Shown: positions 26,685 through 37,224 of the stretch, in pieces | Position numbering within the stretch: position 1 is the first letter of the stretch | How the letters are laid out: each line of letters starts with the position of its first letter | NCBI RefSeq assembly: GCF_007752935.1 | Contig: NZ_CP036319.1 | Location: 2,232,001 to 2,296,000, forward strand | Source of the DNA: Crateriforma conspicua | GTDB taxonomy: Bacteria > Planctomycetota > Planctomycetia > Pirellulales > Pirellulaceae | Reading direction: 5' to 3' | Length of the DNA stretch: 64,000 bases | Program-made: the position numbers and the translations under genes | The notes under the pieces: model-generated | Told to the model about the DNA's origin: nothing | What the model saw: the letters and a program-made list of their open reading frames with translations, nothing else | Databases searched by the model: none

Positions 26685-29600
26685 ATGCCAATGTTTTTGA
26701 ATTCATCCGGCACCGCGGCGCACGGCGCAGCGATCGTGTTGCTGATTGCCACATTCGGATCCGTTTCGATGGCGGAAACGCCGTCGACGGAGATCGATTT
26801 TGCACGTGACGTGCGGCCGATTCTTTCGGACAAATGCAACTATTGCCACGGACCGGACGACGCCAACCGCCAAGCCGGTTTGCGGTTGGACCGGCGTGAA
26901 GATGCCGAGTACGTGTTGGAATCGGGCGACCTGATCGACCGCATCACCAGCGACGATCCTGACATGCGGATGCCGCCGCCGGAATCCAAGTTGACTCTGT
27001 CCGATGCCGACGTCGATACGCTGCGACGCTGGATCGACCAAGGCGCGCCTTATGCCAAACACTGGTCGTTTCAACCGTTGCCCGGCACCGTCGATGTCCC
27101 GGCCGTGCAAGACGATGACTGGTCCCGCAATCCGATCGATCGGTTTGTCGTCGCTCGTTTGGAAAAAGCCGGCTTGTCGCCCGCCGATCCCGCGTCTCAC
27201 ACGCGTTGGCTGCGCCGCGTCACGTTCGACTTGACCGGGTTACCGCCGACGGCCGATCAGATCACACGTTTTATCGAAGCTTGCAAACACGACGCGGACG
27301 CCGCCTATCGTGATGCGGTCGATCGATTGCTGCAGTCGCGGTCCTTCGGCGAACACATGGCGATCGGATGGTTGGACTTGGCCCGGTACGCCGATTCGTA
27401 CGGATATCAGTCCGACAAGTTGAACACGCAGTGGCCGTATCGCGATTGGGTCGTCCGTGCCTTCAACGAAAACCTGCCGTACGATGATTTTCTGACATGG
27501 CAGTTGGCGGGGGACCTGTTGGAAAACCCGACGACCGATCAACGGTTGGCCACCGCTTTCAATCGCATCCACCGATTGAACAACGAGGGCGGCGCGGTGT
27601 TCGAAGAATGGCGGGTGGAAAACGTCGCCGACCGCGTACACACCTTCGGAACCGCGGTGTTGGGGCTGACGATGGAATGTTGCCGCTGTCACGATCACAA
27701 ATATGATCCGCTGCCGATGCGTGACTATTACGCGTTGTCGGCGTTCTTCAACAGCATTGACGAATCCGGCGTGTACGACCGGACGGCCAAAGTGCCCTGC
27801 CCGTCGATGCTGTTGCCCACCGAGGAACAGGCGGTTGCACTGGAGCAGGCCAAGCGGGACGCCGACCAGCGTCTGGAAGAATATCGCCGGTTGGTCGAAC
27901 AGGCCCGCGATCGTCCGACGCAAGAAAAGCAAGGCATCACGCCACCGGCCGAGCTGCCCGATCTGAAGGTTGCGTTGTCGTTCGATCGTGACTTTAACAA
28001 TTCGATGAAGGAGATCTACCACCCGTCGGAAAACGATCGGGGTTGGACGTCGATGCCCGACTTGGTGGCCGTTGAAGGATCCGAGATTCCCACCTTGCCG
28101 GAATCCCAGGCGGCGGACTTGGCCGATTACAAAGGCGAAACGACGCGACGTGCGTTGTCGTTGGACGGCCAGCGAGGCGTGACGGTACACGGCGTCGATC
28201 CGCTGGATCGCTGGACGCCGTTTTCGGTGGTGGTGACGCTGCGGGAAACTGAACGTTCGCCGCTTCGCAGCCTGATCGTTCACCACACCCGTGGGACCGA
28301 CTGTGGATACAACGGATGGGATTTAACGATCGTTGACGGTCATGTCGAATCGCGGATGTATCGCGTTTGGCCGGGCAACGCGATCGGTGTTCGCACCGTC
28401 GATCCGATCCCCGCAGACGTTTGGCACCAGTTGTCGGCGACGTATGACGGTTCGTCGGATGCCGAAGGGCTGCGGCTGTATCTGAACGGTGTGCCATTGC
28501 CCACGAGGGTGCTGCGAAATGACATCAAGAAAAGCAGCAATGTCAAAGTCGATCATGGCGGCGAATTTGTGGTCGGCCAGCGATTCCGGGCGCGTGGGCT
28601 GACCGGTGGATTGATCGACGATGTTCGATTGTACCAGCGACAGTTGACTGCACCGGAGCTGGGTTATCTGGCCACCGGGCGATGGGAAGGCGACTTGGCC
28701 GACGTCTATGTTTCGGCATTGGATTCGGAGTGTCGTGATGCGATGGGGCGACTGACGAAGGCTCGCCAAGCGGTTGTGATGGCCGAAGAAGCAATGAACG
28801 AAATTCCGATCATGCAGGAATGGGACACGCCGCGCGAAACCCACTTGCTGGCTCGTGGACAATACGACGCCCCGACCGACGATTCCACGCGGGTGCAACG
28901 TGACGTTCCCACAGCGATCGAATTGCCGTGGTTCGACCAATGGCCGCAGGATCGTCTGGGGCTGGCACGCTGGGTGACGCATCCGAATCATCCGCTGACG
29001 GCGCGGGTGGCGGTGAATCATCTGTGGTCGCGTTTCTTTTCGGCACCCTTGGTGCGGACGCCGGAAAATTTTGGCCTGCAGGGTGAACTGCCCACGCATC
29101 CGGAATTGCTGGACTGGTTGGCACGCGACTTTGTCGACAACGGTTGGGACGTCCAGCGGTTGTGCCGGCAAATCGTTTTGTCAGCCACCTATTGCCAGGA
29201 TTCCGTGCCGGACAAGAAGACGATGGAAGTGGATCCGGAGAATCGGTTGCTGTCACGAGGTCCGGCCCACCGATACAGCGGCGAACAAATCCGCGACTTG
29301 GCGTTGGCCGCATCGGGTTTGATGGACCGCCAGTTGGGCGGGCCGCCGGTGTCGCCCTACCAACCGGGCAAGGACTTGTGGAAAGAGTCCAACGGGATGT
29401 CGCCGCCGTACCAGCAATCGGTGGGCGAATCGCTGTATCGACGATCGTTGTATTCGGTTTGGAAGCGGACGGTGCCATTGCCCAACATGATGGCCTTTGA
29501 CGCAACGACACGTGAAGTCTGCACGGTGGTGCGGTCGCGAACGAACACTCCGCTGCAAGCATTGGTGTTGTTGAACGACGTTCAGTTTGTCGAAGCTTCG

Positions 29601-29888
29601 CGCGTTTTGGCCCAAGACGTCTTGGGGGCCGAAGATTCTGGTGATGCCGTTGCTGCCGCGTTCCTGCGCCTGGCCGGTCGTGATGCGGATCAGGAAGAGC
29701 TGCAGTTGCTGATGACACTTTTGGATGATGAACGTCGACACTATGCCGACCATCCCAAAGCAGCCGAACAGTTGATTTCGATCGGTGATTCGGCTGTGGA
29801 CGCAACGGCGGATCCGATCGAATTAGCCGCCATGACCACCGTTTGTCAGGCGATTTTGAATTTAGATGCCACGATATGGAAACGATAA
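26685..29888 (+). CDS. PSD1-type protein: cytochrome c, DUF1549, LamG-like and DUF1553 domains
   Basis: A 1067-residue exported protein. After a signal peptide (to ~residue 30) a single haem-binding CNYCH (Cys51, Cys54, His55) marks the planctomycete PSD1 cytochrome domain. DUF1549 follows ([50 protein letters not shown]). The middle (~residues 480-660) is a LamG-like concanavalin domain ([24 protein letters not shown]). The C-terminus is DUF1553 ([47 protein letters not shown]). The biochemical role is unknown, but such proteins are thought to act in extracellular oxidation of sugars. The adjacent DUF1501 gene is its usual partner. Confidence 0.93.
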   Translation: MPMFLNSSGTAAHGAAIVLLIATFGSVSMAETPSTEIDFARDVRPILSDKCNYCHGPDDANRQAGLRLDRREDAEYVLESGDLIDRITSDDPDMRMPPPESKLTLSDADVDTLRRWIDQGAPYAKHWSFQPLPGTVDVPAVQDDDWSRNPIDRFVVARLEKAGLSPADPASHTRWLRRVTFDLTGLPPTADQITRFIEACKHDADAAYRDAVDRLLQSRSFGEHMAIGWLDLARYADSYGYQSDKLNTQWPYRDWVVRAFNENLPYDDFLTWQLAGDLLENPTTDQRLATAFNRIHRLNNEGGAVFEEWRVENVADRVHTFGTAVLGLTMECCRCHDHKYDPLPMRDYYALSAFFNSIDESGVYDRTAKVPCPSMLLPTEEQAVALEQAKRDADQRLEEYRRLVEQARDRPTQEKQGITPPAELPDLKVALSFDRDFNNSMKEIYHPSENDRGWTSMPDLVAVEGSEIPTLPESQAADLADYKGETTRRALSLDGQRGVTVHGVDPLDRWTPFSVVVTLRETERSPLRSLIVHHTRGTDCGYNGWDLTIVDGHVESRMYRVWPGNAIGVRTVDPIPADVWHQLSATYDGSSDAEGLRLYLNGVPLPTRVLRNDIKKSSNVKVDHGGEFVVGQRFRARGLTGGLIDDVRLYQRQLTAPELGYLATGRWEGDLADVYVSALDSECRDAMGRLTKARQAVVMAEEAMNEIPIMQEWDTPRETHLLARGQYDAPTDDSTRVQRDVPTAIELPWFDQWPQDRLGLARWVTHPNHPLTARVAVNHLWSRFFSAPLVRTPENFGLQGELPTHPELLDWLARDFVDNGWDVQRLCRQIVLSATYCQDSVPDKKTMEVDPENRLLSRGPAHRYSGEQIRDLALAASGLMDRQLGGPPVSPYQPGKDLWKESNGMSPPYQQSVGESLYRRSLYSVWKRTVPLPNMMAFDATTREVCTVVRSRTNTPLQALVLLNDVQFVEASRVLAQDVLGAEDSGDAVAAAFLRLAGRDADQEELQLLMTLLDDERRHYADHPKAAEQLISIGDSAVDATADPIELAAMTTVCQAILNLDATIWKR

Positions 29889-29890
29889 AG

Positions 29891-31330
29891 ATGCCTTTTG
29901 AATCATCCCAGGCGACCGGTGTGAACCGGCGCGTGTTTTTCCGGCGTGGCGCGACGGGAATCGGTGTCGCCGCGTTGGCTCAACTGCTGAACCAGTCCGA
30001 TTCCGCCGGTGCTCCCACGCCTGGCGTCGGCGGCGGATTGCATCATCCGGCGAAAGCCAAACGCGTGATCTATCTGTTCCAGTCCGGCGGTCCGGCTCAG
30101 CAGGATTTGTTCGATTACAAGCCGATGCTGAATGAGATGAACGGCAAGGAATTGCCGTCGTCGGTGCGTGGCGAACAACGGTTGACGGGAATGTCGGCCA
30201 ATCAATCTTCGTTGCCGATGGCCGGGTCGCAGTTCAAATTCCAGCAATACGGCAAATCGGGGGCCTGGTTAAGCGAACTGTTGCCCCACCACCGTAACAT
30301 CGTGGATGACGTTTGCTTCGTCCGTTCGATGTACACCGAAGCGATCAATCACGATCCGGCGATCACGTTTTTTCAAACCGGATCGCAGATCGCGGGGCGT
30401 CCGTCGTTGGGCGCTTGGCTTTCTTACGGACTGGGAAGCGAAAACGCGGACCTGCCGGCCTTCATCGTGTTGGTTTCGGCCAACCAGGGCGGGCAACCTT
30501 TGTATGCACGACTGTGGGGCAACGGGTTCTTGGATTCGCGTCACCAGGGTGTGCAGTTTCGTGGCGGCACCGATCCGGTGCTGTACTTGTCCAATCCGGC
30601 CGGTGTTTCGCCACTGCGACGTCGTGCCCAACTGGACGCGATCGCCCAATTGAACCGGCACCAATTTGCCAAAGAACTGGATCCGGAAATCGAATCGCGT
30701 ATCGCACAATATGAAATGGCGTATCGCATGCAGACCAGCGTGCCTGATGCGACCGATTTTTCGGACGAACCGGAATCAACCTTCGACATGTATGGCGAAG
30801 ACGCACGCAAGCCGGGGACGTTCGCGTCGAACTGTTTGTTGGCCCGGCGTCTGGCCGAACGGGATGTGCGTTTTATCCAGCTGTATCACCAAGGCTGGGA
30901 CCAGCATTCGAATTTGCCCAAACAGATTCGCGGACAAGCGTCCGAAACCGATCAAGCGTCTGCGGCGTTGGTCAAGGATTTGAAGCAACGCGGTTTGCTG
31001 GACGACACGCTGGTGATTTGGGGCGGCGAATTCGGACGAACTTCGTATTCCCAAGGCACACTGACGGCCACCAACTATGGGCGCGATCACCATCCGCGTT
31101 GCTTCACGATGTGGATGGCGGGTGGCGGGATCAAACCCGGCATGACCTACGGTGCGACCGATGAATTTGGATACAACGTCACCGAAAATCCCGTCCACGT
31201 TCACGACTTCAACGCCACGTTGTTGCACCTGATGGGCATCGATCACGAACGTTTGACGTTCAAGTATCAAGGGCGCCGTTTCCGATTGACCGATGTTCAT
31301 GGCCACGTGGTCGACGACATCTTGGCTTAG
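29891..31330 (+). CDS. DUF1501 family secreted protein (Tat-type signal)
   Basis: A ~479-residue protein from the DUF1501 family, which belongs to the alkaline phosphatase/sulfatase superfamily and is a regular partner of PSD1-domain proteins. N-terminal [22 protein letters not shown] has the twin-arginine pattern. Later motifs include [53 protein letters not shown] and [19 protein letters not shown], which hold the likely metal ligands. The start is 2 bases after the PSD1 stop (29891); an in-frame ATG at 29876 inside the upstream gene is possible. The two genes are clearly one operon. Substrate unknown. Confidence 0.9.
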   Translation: MPFESSQATGVNRRVFFRRGATGIGVAALAQLLNQSDSAGAPTPGVGGGLHHPAKAKRVIYLFQSGGPAQQDLFDYKPMLNEMNGKELPSSVRGEQRLTGMSANQSSLPMAGSQFKFQQYGKSGAWLSELLPHHRNIVDDVCFVRSMYTEAINHDPAITFFQTGSQIAGRPSLGAWLSYGLGSENADLPAFIVLVSANQGGQPLYARLWGNGFLDSRHQGVQFRGGTDPVLYLSNPAGVSPLRRRAQLDAIAQLNRHQFAKELDPEIESRIAQYEMAYRMQTSVPDATDFSDEPESTFDMYGEDARKPGTFASNCLLARRLAERDVRFIQLYHQGWDQHSNLPKQIRGQASETDQASAALVKDLKQRGLLDDTLVIWGGEFGRTSYSQGTLTATNYGRDHHPRCFTMWMAGGGIKPGMTYGATDEFGYNVTENPVHVHDFNATLLHLMGIDHERLTFKYQGRRFRLTDVHGHVVDDILA

Positions 31331-31377
31331 CAGTGATCGGTTTGCCGGCGCGCGATGTCCGCACGCGGTATCGGCAA

Positions 31378-31402
31378 CGGGGCACGGCGCGACCATGCCC
31401 CG
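31378..31402. terminator. Hairpin between convergent DUF1501 and response-regulator genes
   Basis: CGGGGCA at 31378-31384 pairs with TGCCCCG at 31396-31402 across an 11-base loop. It lies in the 92-base gap between the two stop codons and could serve both strands; it lacks a T-run, so the call is tentative. Confidence 0.4.
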
Positions 31403-31422
31403 GGGGGCGACCGAGATGACCG

Positions 31423-31869
31423 TTACAGTTCGTCGGGCAAACGCACGACGCGCACCCAAAAGTCTTTCAGCGATTGGACGATGCTGAAGAACTGGGCCGC
31501 ATCGACGGGTTTGACGATGTAGGCTTCGTTGCTTAGACCGAAAGCATCCAGCACATCCGTTTCAAAATCGGACGTGGTCAAGATCACCACCGCGATTTGT
31601 TTCAGGTCGTCGTCTTGTTGGATTTCCCGCAAGACTTCGCGACCGTCCATCCGCGGCATGTTCAGGTCCAGCAGAATCAGATCGGGACGCAATCGGTCGG
31701 CGTACTTGCCTTCACCCCGCAAATACTCCATCGCTTCCACCCCGTCGACGACCCGATTCAGCGTGTTGGCGATCTTGCCACGCTTCAACGCACGCGTCGT
31801 CAATTCCGCATCGGCGTCACTGTCTTCGACCAGCAGGATGTCAATCGGTTTGGCGAGCGGTTCGGTCAT
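31423..31869 (-). CDS. Stand-alone response regulator, Rcp1/CheY-like
   Basis: A 148-residue protein consisting only of a receiver domain. DILLVEDSDADAELTTRAL gives the acidic pocket, LILLDLNMPRMDGREVL the phosphoacceptor Asp, VVILTTSD the Thr switch and YIVKPVD the conserved Lys. The spacing and the DAELTTRALKRG helix are those of the Rcp1 group, which pairs with phytochrome-like or multi-PAS histidine kinases and has no output domain. The ATG at 31869 starts the receiver alignment. It is separated by 467 bases from, and divergent to, a binding-protein/histidine-kinase pair, making it a likely partner of that kinase. Confidence 0.92.
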   Translation of the reverse strand: MTEPLAKPIDILLVEDSDADAELTTRALKRGKIANTLNRVVDGVEAMEYLRGEGKYADRLRPDLILLDLNMPRMDGREVLREIQQDDDLKQIAVVILTTSDFETDVLDAFGLSNEAYIVKPVDAAQFFSIVQSLKDFWVRVVRLPDEL

Positions 31870-32336
31870 CGGTGAAATTGGACAAGGTCGTCTTGCAAGA
31901 TCGCACACCGTTGTATCGCGGACCCGGGGGCGGACCGCATGGGGGCGATATTGGGCGGAACAGGAATCGAGGGGGACTAGGTATATCGGACGTTGTTTGG
32001 CCGGGCAACGCAATGCACGCGTCGTCGCGGAAAGCAAAACGCAGAACAACGGCTAAAAATGCAGCCGGAATCGCGGTTCAAGTGACACCGGCCCCCCAGC
32101 TATACTCGCCGCGGAAATCCCATTTGTATGAAGTATTCGTCGTGGCCGATCATTGCGGTGGTCCGCGTCCGACTGGCACGGTTGATTGTTTGGTCCGGCG
32201 ATGTTTGGGCCAGCGGCCGACGCGTTGGCGGAACGTCGGCTTTGCCATGGCAATTCAGTTTTGCAGTGAAATGACGGCTTCGTCCCAGGGCGCGTGGCCC
32301 GTCGTGCATCGTCTTTGTTTGGATCGGAAACTTCCG
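31870..32336. other. Divergent intergenic region between response regulator and binding lipoprotein
   Basis: About 467 bases. One frame is open throughout on the plus strand, but it encodes Arg/Gly/Cys-rich sequence with no homology pattern before the lipoprotein start at 32337. No operator or RNA motif was recognised. Confidence 0.45.
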
Positions 32337-33731
32337 ATGAATCAATTTCTTTCAGCCATCGGGTGTGCTGCCGCGATCTTGTGTCTTGCCCTGGCCGGGT
32401 GCGATTCATCCAGCGATTCATTCGCCAATTCCCATGATGCAACGGCGATCGGTTCTCCCGGGCCGGGGCTGACATTGCCGATCGAACGGACGTCAAACCG
32501 TTCACGTGGGCGTTCGGCCCGTTCAACGACGACGCCCTGGTCGGGCAGCGATCGGCAAAGCCAAGCCGGTTTTCAAGACGCCGACGCCGTGGCGGCTTCC
32601 TCGCCGGTACGCGATCGCGTCCCCAGGATTTTGATCGGATTGGATGCCGACATGTCCTCGGCATCGGCCAAGTCGGGGGAAGCGATCCGACGTGGCATCG
32701 TTCTGGCGATCGACCGCATCAATCATGACGGCGGGCTGCTGGGGCGACAGGTCGATTTGCTGGTTTGCGATCATCGTGGCAATCCCGCACGCGGCATCGA
32801 CAACATTCGCGATCTGGCGGCCAATCCGGATGTCGTGGCGGTCGTCGGCGGAATCCATACCCCTGTGGCGTTGGAAGAATTGTCCGTCATTCACGACGTT
32901 GAATTGCCCTACCTGGGACCCTGGGCGGCGGGGACACCGCTGATCGCCAACGGTTACGAGCCGAATTTCGTGTTTCGCGTTTCGGTGCGTGATGAATTCG
33001 CGGGCGAATTTTTGGTTCGCAATGCGGTCCAGGACGACAAAACGCAAATCGCTTTGGCTTTGGAAAGCACCGGATGGGGCCGGTCCAACGAAGTGGCCAT
33101 GCGGCAGGCGTTGGATGAACGAGAGCTACAGCCGACGACCGTCCAGTGGTTTCATTGGGGCGAGCCCAGTTTTCGAATGCAGATCGATGCGATCCGCAGC
33201 AGCGGCGCGGAAGTCGTGTTGCTGGTCGCCAATCCGCTGGAAGGCACTCGATTCGTCCAGCAGATGGCTCAAGTACCCGCCGAAGATCGGATCCCAATCC
33301 TGTCCCACTGGGGGATCACCGGCGGCAACTTTGCCGACCAGGTCGGCGACGACCTGAATCGCGTGGATTTGCGGTTTTTACAGTCGTATTCGTTCTTGTC
33401 CGCCGATTTGACGGACACCGCGCGAAGCGTTGTTGCGGCGTATTGTCGGACGTTTGACGATGCGGATTCGGCCCGCGATATCTTCGCACCGACGGGAACC
33501 GCGCACGCTTATGAGGTTGTCATGATGCTGGCCCAGGCGATTCGCCAGGCCGGGACGGTGGATCGTTTGGAAGTTCGTGCCGCACTGGAGCGGCTGAAAA
33601 ACTACAATGGCCTCATTCGAAACTTCCAGCGACCGTTCACCGTCACCGATCACGATGCTTTGACGATCGACGATCTGCACCTGGCCCGATTCGACGAGGC
33701 CGGAGTGATTGTGCCGCTTGGACCGAATTAG
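32337..33731 (+). CDS. Periplasmic branched-chain amino-acid-type binding lipoprotein
   Basis: A 464-residue lipoprotein: lipobox LALAGC with Cys22, a ~75-residue Ser/Arg-rich linker, then a type-I periplasmic binding fold of the LivJ/Peripla_BP_6 class (RIGLDADMSSASAKSGEAIRRGIVLAIDRINHDGGLLGRQVDLLVCDHRGNPARG, VVAVVGGIHTPVALEE, FVFRVSVRDEFAGEFLV, LALESTGWGRSNE). Ligands of this class are amino acids or similar small polar molecules. There is no ABC permease or ATPase next to it; instead the gene is 15 bases upstream of a histidine kinase. This suggests the protein is a sensor partner rather than a transport component. The ATG at 32337 was chosen because the lipoprotein signal starts there. 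Confidence 0.85.
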   Translation: MNQFLSAIGCAAAILCLALAGCDSSSDSFANSHDATAIGSPGPGLTLPIERTSNRSRGRSARSTTTPWSGSDRQSQAGFQDADAVAASSPVRDRVPRILIGLDADMSSASAKSGEAIRRGIVLAIDRINHDGGLLGRQVDLLVCDHRGNPARGIDNIRDLAANPDVVAVVGGIHTPVALEELSVIHDVELPYLGPWAAGTPLIANGYEPNFVFRVSVRDEFAGEFLVRNAVQDDKTQIALALESTGWGRSNEVAMRQALDERELQPTTVQWFHWGEPSFRMQIDAIRSSGAEVVLLVANPLEGTRFVQQMAQVPAEDRIPILSHWGITGGNFADQVGDDLNRVDLRFLQSYSFLSADLTDTARSVVAAYCRTFDDADSARDIFAPTGTAHAYEVVMMLAQAIRQAGTVDRLEVRAALERLKNYNGLIRNFQRPFTVTDHDALTIDDLHLARFDEAGVIVPLGPN

Positions 33732-33746
33732 CATCGGACCCACCGG

Positions 33747-36650
33747 ATGGCCAAAACCAGGACACTGCAACAGACACTGCTCCTACGAGTCGTGCCGCTG
33801 ACGTTGGTCGCGTTGATCGCGATCGTCTGGGTCACCCGATACAGCATCCGTCGCACGGTCGCTCAAGAAGTCAGCAATCGGATGCAACAAAACGCGACGA
33901 TCACGGCGATCGCGTTGGCCGATCGCTTGAATCTGTTGCGTGGGACCGCCAAAACGCTGGCCGCCAACGACTTGTTGATCAATTCGATCGTCGACAAAAG
34001 CCAACGGGAAGGCCAACTGGTCGTCTTTTTGCGGTCGTTACAACTGCCCAGCCCGGCATTCCGGCATGTCACGATGTTGGATTATCGCGGGCGCGCGGTG
34101 ATGACCAACGGCAACGCCAATCCGCTGCCCGTCGAACGATTCATCGAAACGGTGATGTCGGGGCAGGACTATTTTGAAATCGACGAAGATTCGATTCTGA
34201 TCGTGGCTCCGGTGCAATACGGTGGTTCGCCGGAAGCGGCGTTGGCAATTGAGTACGACACGACGGTGTTCTTGGATGATTTTCTGACCACCGACTTTGA
34301 TCACGAAGCTCAACTGTTTGACGAAGGCCAGCGTTTGTACCGTTCGTCGGAGTTTAACTTGGGCGATGACCGATGGATTTGGGCTTCCCGTGCATTGCCG
34401 GGATATCCGGGGTTGCAGATTCGCCAATCGGAACGCCAATCGGTGGCGTTCGGATCGATCAAGAACTTGGATCTGTTTTTTCTGGGCGTGTTGGCCGCCT
34501 GCGCCGCGTCGTTGATCTTGGCGGTGTCGCTGGTGACGCGTGGATCGACGCGCCAGCTTTCACTGTTGGCTGAACAGATCCAGGAGATTCAGGAAGACAA
34601 TGATCTGTCGCGATTGGTCGACGTCAACGAAACGTCGGAGTTTCAAAGTCTGAGCGACTCATTCAACCGGCTGATCGATTCCCTGTCACAGACGACCGTT
34701 TCGCGTGACTTGTTGCAGTCGTCGGAAAACCGTTTACGGGCGGTTGTCGATCACGCGCCCGGTGGAATCATCGGCACGGATCATTCCGGCACGATCACCC
34801 TGGTCAACGATGCGACCGAAAATATTTTCGGATACGACCGATCGGAATTGATCGGACGTCCCATCACGATGTTGATCCCCGACGCGCTCAGCAATCCCGA
34901 CGACACCAATGACACGGTGGATCTGCATCCACAGTTTTCGTTTCGCAGTTGGGACGGCGTGCGACCCGCGGCCGGTCGTCGGCGTGGCGGGGAAGCGGTG
35001 TTTTTGGAATTTGGGTTGTCGCCGGTCGAATGGTCCGACGGCAGCGGTTTGCTGGCGACCGTGGTCGACGTGACCAAGCGTCGTCAGCAACAACAAGAAA
35101 ACGAACGCTTGCGGCGCGAAACCCAGCTGATTTTGGATTCCATCCCCGCCACCGTGTTGTTCAAGGATCGGCACAATCGCATCTTGCGCGTCAACCGCGC
35201 TGGTGCGGAAATGGTTGGTTTGCCGCCGGAACAAATCGAAGGCCACAGCACCGGTGATTTCTTTGCCGACTATCACGCCTATTACAAAGACGACTTGGAA
35301 GTCATGCGTTCGGGGAAACCCCGGCTGGGGATCATCGAACGTGTGTCGATCGAAAACAAAGACACCCGCTGGGCCAGCACCGACAAAATTCCGATTTTCG
35401 ATGCCGAAGGCGAACTGGCCGGCATCATCGCGGTAATCAACGACATCACCGAATTGAAAAATGCTCAGGCCGAATTGGAAGAAGCCACTCGCGTCGCAAA
35501 GGAAAGCGAGGAACGATTGCGTTTGACCGTCCGCAGTGCCAGCATCGGCATGTGGGACTGGGACGTCGGCACGTCCAACGTTCGCATCAACCGCGAATTA
35601 TCGATGCAGTTGGGCGAAGAATTGGCCTATGAGAATTTCGAAGGCTGGCAACGTCGCGTTCACCCCGCCGATTTGCCGGAAGTCGAAAAGGCGATCGGCG
35701 ATTGCTTGGAAGGCCGTGCCACCGATTACGAATCAACCTTTCGAATGCGACATCGCGACGGCAGTTATCGATGGATTCTGTCACGGGGCAAGCTGGCCGA
35801 ACGAAACGACGACCGTCCGCTGCGGATGATCGGTGTGCACATCGATATCACGGACCGGAAAATCAACGAGGTGGCGTTACAGCGTGCCAACTTGGAATTG
35901 AAACGCAGCAACGACGAACTGGCACAGTTCGCCTACGTCGCCTCTCACGATTTGCAAGAACCGCTCCGCAAGATCACGTCGTTCTGCGAACTGTTGGATG
36001 AAGAATGCGAAGGGCAACTGAACGAAGATGCCCAGCGGTTCATGAAGTACATCGTCGACGGTGCCCACCGCATGCGGACGTTGATTCAAGACCTGTTGTC
36101 CTTTTCCCGAATCGAATCTCAGGGCAAGCCGTTGGTCGACGTTGACGCCAACGATGCGGCCAGGCGGGCGCTCGAAAATCTGTCACATGCCATCCAGGAA
36201 TCGAATGCCCAAGTCGAAAGCGACGACTTGCCGGTCGTGCGGGCCGATCCCACTCAGTTGGCGCAGCTGTTTCAAAACCTGATCGGAAACGCAATCAAAT
36301 ACCGAAGCGAAGCCGCACCTCGCGTCCACGTCTGTGGAGAATCCCGACATGACAAATGGGTCTTGTCAGTGTCCGACAATGGCATCGGAATCGATCCGAA
36401 GTATCACAAACAGATCTTCGGTGTTTTCAAGCGTCTGCACAGCATGGACACGTACAAGGGAACGGGGATCGGTTTGGCGATCTGCCGGCGGATCGTCGAT
36501 CGGTTGGATGGGGAAATTCGCATCGAATCGGAACCATCAAAAGGCAGCACGTTTTACGTTGAGATCCCACGACCGGTCGAAACGCAAGACAAGGCGGACG
36601 CGATGATCCAAATGCGTCTGAATGAGATCGAAACAACGGCCGACGCGTGA
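33747..36650 (+). CDS. Membrane histidine kinase with HAMP and three PAS domains
   Basis: A 967-residue sensor kinase. A transmembrane segment at ~12-30 and another at ~241-263 flank a ~200-residue periplasmic sensor domain (dCACHE-like: VTMLDYRGRAVMTNG, ALAIEYDTTVF). A HAMP-like linker (residues ~270-320) is followed by PAS domains at ~330-450, ~461-580 and ~591-710 (the last a PAS_3 fold with RMRHRDGSYRWILSRG). The phosphoacceptor is His734 in ASHDLQEPLRK, with N-box NLIGNAIKYR, G1 DNGIGI and G2 GTGIGLA near 905. The HDLQEPLRK form is that of phytochrome-like kinases which use Rcp1-type regulators such as the one at 31423. Co-transcribed with the binding lipoprotein. Confidence 0.92.
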   Translation: MAKTRTLQQTLLLRVVPLTLVALIAIVWVTRYSIRRTVAQEVSNRMQQNATITAIALADRLNLLRGTAKTLAANDLLINSIVDKSQREGQLVVFLRSLQLPSPAFRHVTMLDYRGRAVMTNGNANPLPVERFIETVMSGQDYFEIDEDSILIVAPVQYGGSPEAALAIEYDTTVFLDDFLTTDFDHEAQLFDEGQRLYRSSEFNLGDDRWIWASRALPGYPGLQIRQSERQSVAFGSIKNLDLFFLGVLAACAASLILAVSLVTRGSTRQLSLLAEQIQEIQEDNDLSRLVDVNETSEFQSLSDSFNRLIDSLSQTTVSRDLLQSSENRLRAVVDHAPGGIIGTDHSGTITLVNDATENIFGYDRSELIGRPITMLIPDALSNPDDTNDTVDLHPQFSFRSWDGVRPAAGRRRGGEAVFLEFGLSPVEWSDGSGLLATVVDVTKRRQQQQENERLRRETQLILDSIPATVLFKDRHNRILRVNRAGAEMVGLPPEQIEGHSTGDFFADYHAYYKDDLEVMRSGKPRLGIIERVSIENKDTRWASTDKIPIFDAEGELAGIIAVINDITELKNAQAELEEATRVAKESEERLRLTVRSASIGMWDWDVGTSNVRINRELSMQLGEELAYENFEGWQRRVHPADLPEVEKAIGDCLEGRATDYESTFRMRHRDGSYRWILSRGKLAERNDDRPLRMIGVHIDITDRKINEVALQRANLELKRSNDELAQFAYVASHDLQEPLRKITSFCELLDEECEGQLNEDAQRFMKYIVDGAHRMRTLIQDLLSFSRIESQGKPLVDVDANDAARRALENLSHAIQESNAQVESDDLPVVRADPTQLAQLFQNLIGNAIKYRSEAAPRVHVCGESRHDKWVLSVSDNGIGIDPKYHKQIFGVFKRLHSMDTYKGTGIGLAICRRIVDRLDGEIRIESEPSKGSTFYVEIPRPVETQDKADAMIQMRLNEIETTADA

Positions 36651-36708
36651 GCCCGTCACTTGCGACGGCCCGCCAACGCCCGCCCACTGTTTCCACCAGG
36701 AACGTTCA

Positions 36709-37224
36709 ATGTTGACCGACAATGCCGAAGACCAACGAACCGACGATTGGTTCGGCGATTTGCAGCGGTTGAACGACTGGATGGACCAGGTGATCGACAC
36801 GCTGCAGCAAGCCATCGCGGCGGGCCAGAGTCCGTTTGCCGCCGGAATCTTTCATCCCGACGGTCGTTGCGTCGTGACGGCTCACAATACGGTCCGACGT
36901 CAGAACCAGATTTCACGTCACGGCGAAGTCAACGCGTTGGACGAAGCTTGCCGGCTGACCGGTCGACTGGACTTGTCGGGGTTGATCCTGGTCAGCACCG
37001 GTGAACCATGCCCGATGTGTGCGGCGACCGCAGCGATGGCCAAGGTGGACGGGATCGTTTACGGAGCGTCGTGCAGCGACATCTTGGACGCCGGTTACAA
37101 GACGTTGGAATTGCCGTGCGAAGAATTTTTTCGGCATGCCAATCGTTCGCCAAAGATTCGCGGGCTGGTACGCCGCGAACGTTGTCGCGAACTCTTGATG
37201 CAAAACCGAAAAGACGCTTCTTAG
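36709..37224 (+). CDS. Cytidine/deoxycytidylate-type nucleobase deaminase
   Basis: A 171-residue zinc deaminase. Zinc and proton-shuttle residues are visible: His71 and Glu73 in HGEVNA, and Cys101 and Cys104 in PCPMCAA. The overall pattern (N-terminal helix, ...SPFAAGIFHPDGRCVVTAHNTVRRQNQISRHGE, ...VDGIVYGASCSDILDAGYKTLEL) is closest to guanine deaminase/GuaD-like members of the TadA/CDA superfamily. The precise base is uncertain (guanine, tRNA adenosine and cytosine are alternatives). The AGGAAC site before ATG 36709 supports this start. It ends in a four-base overlap with the oppositely oriented sulfatase gene. The link to the kinase genes upstream is only by proximity. Confidence 0.85.
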   Translation: MLTDNAEDQRTDDWFGDLQRLNDWMDQVIDTLQQAIAAGQSPFAAGIFHPDGRCVVTAHNTVRRQNQISRHGEVNALDEACRLTGRLDLSGLILVSTGEPCPMCAATAAMAKVDGIVYGASCSDILDAGYKTLELPCEEFFRHANRSPKIRGLVRRERCRELLMQNRKDAS

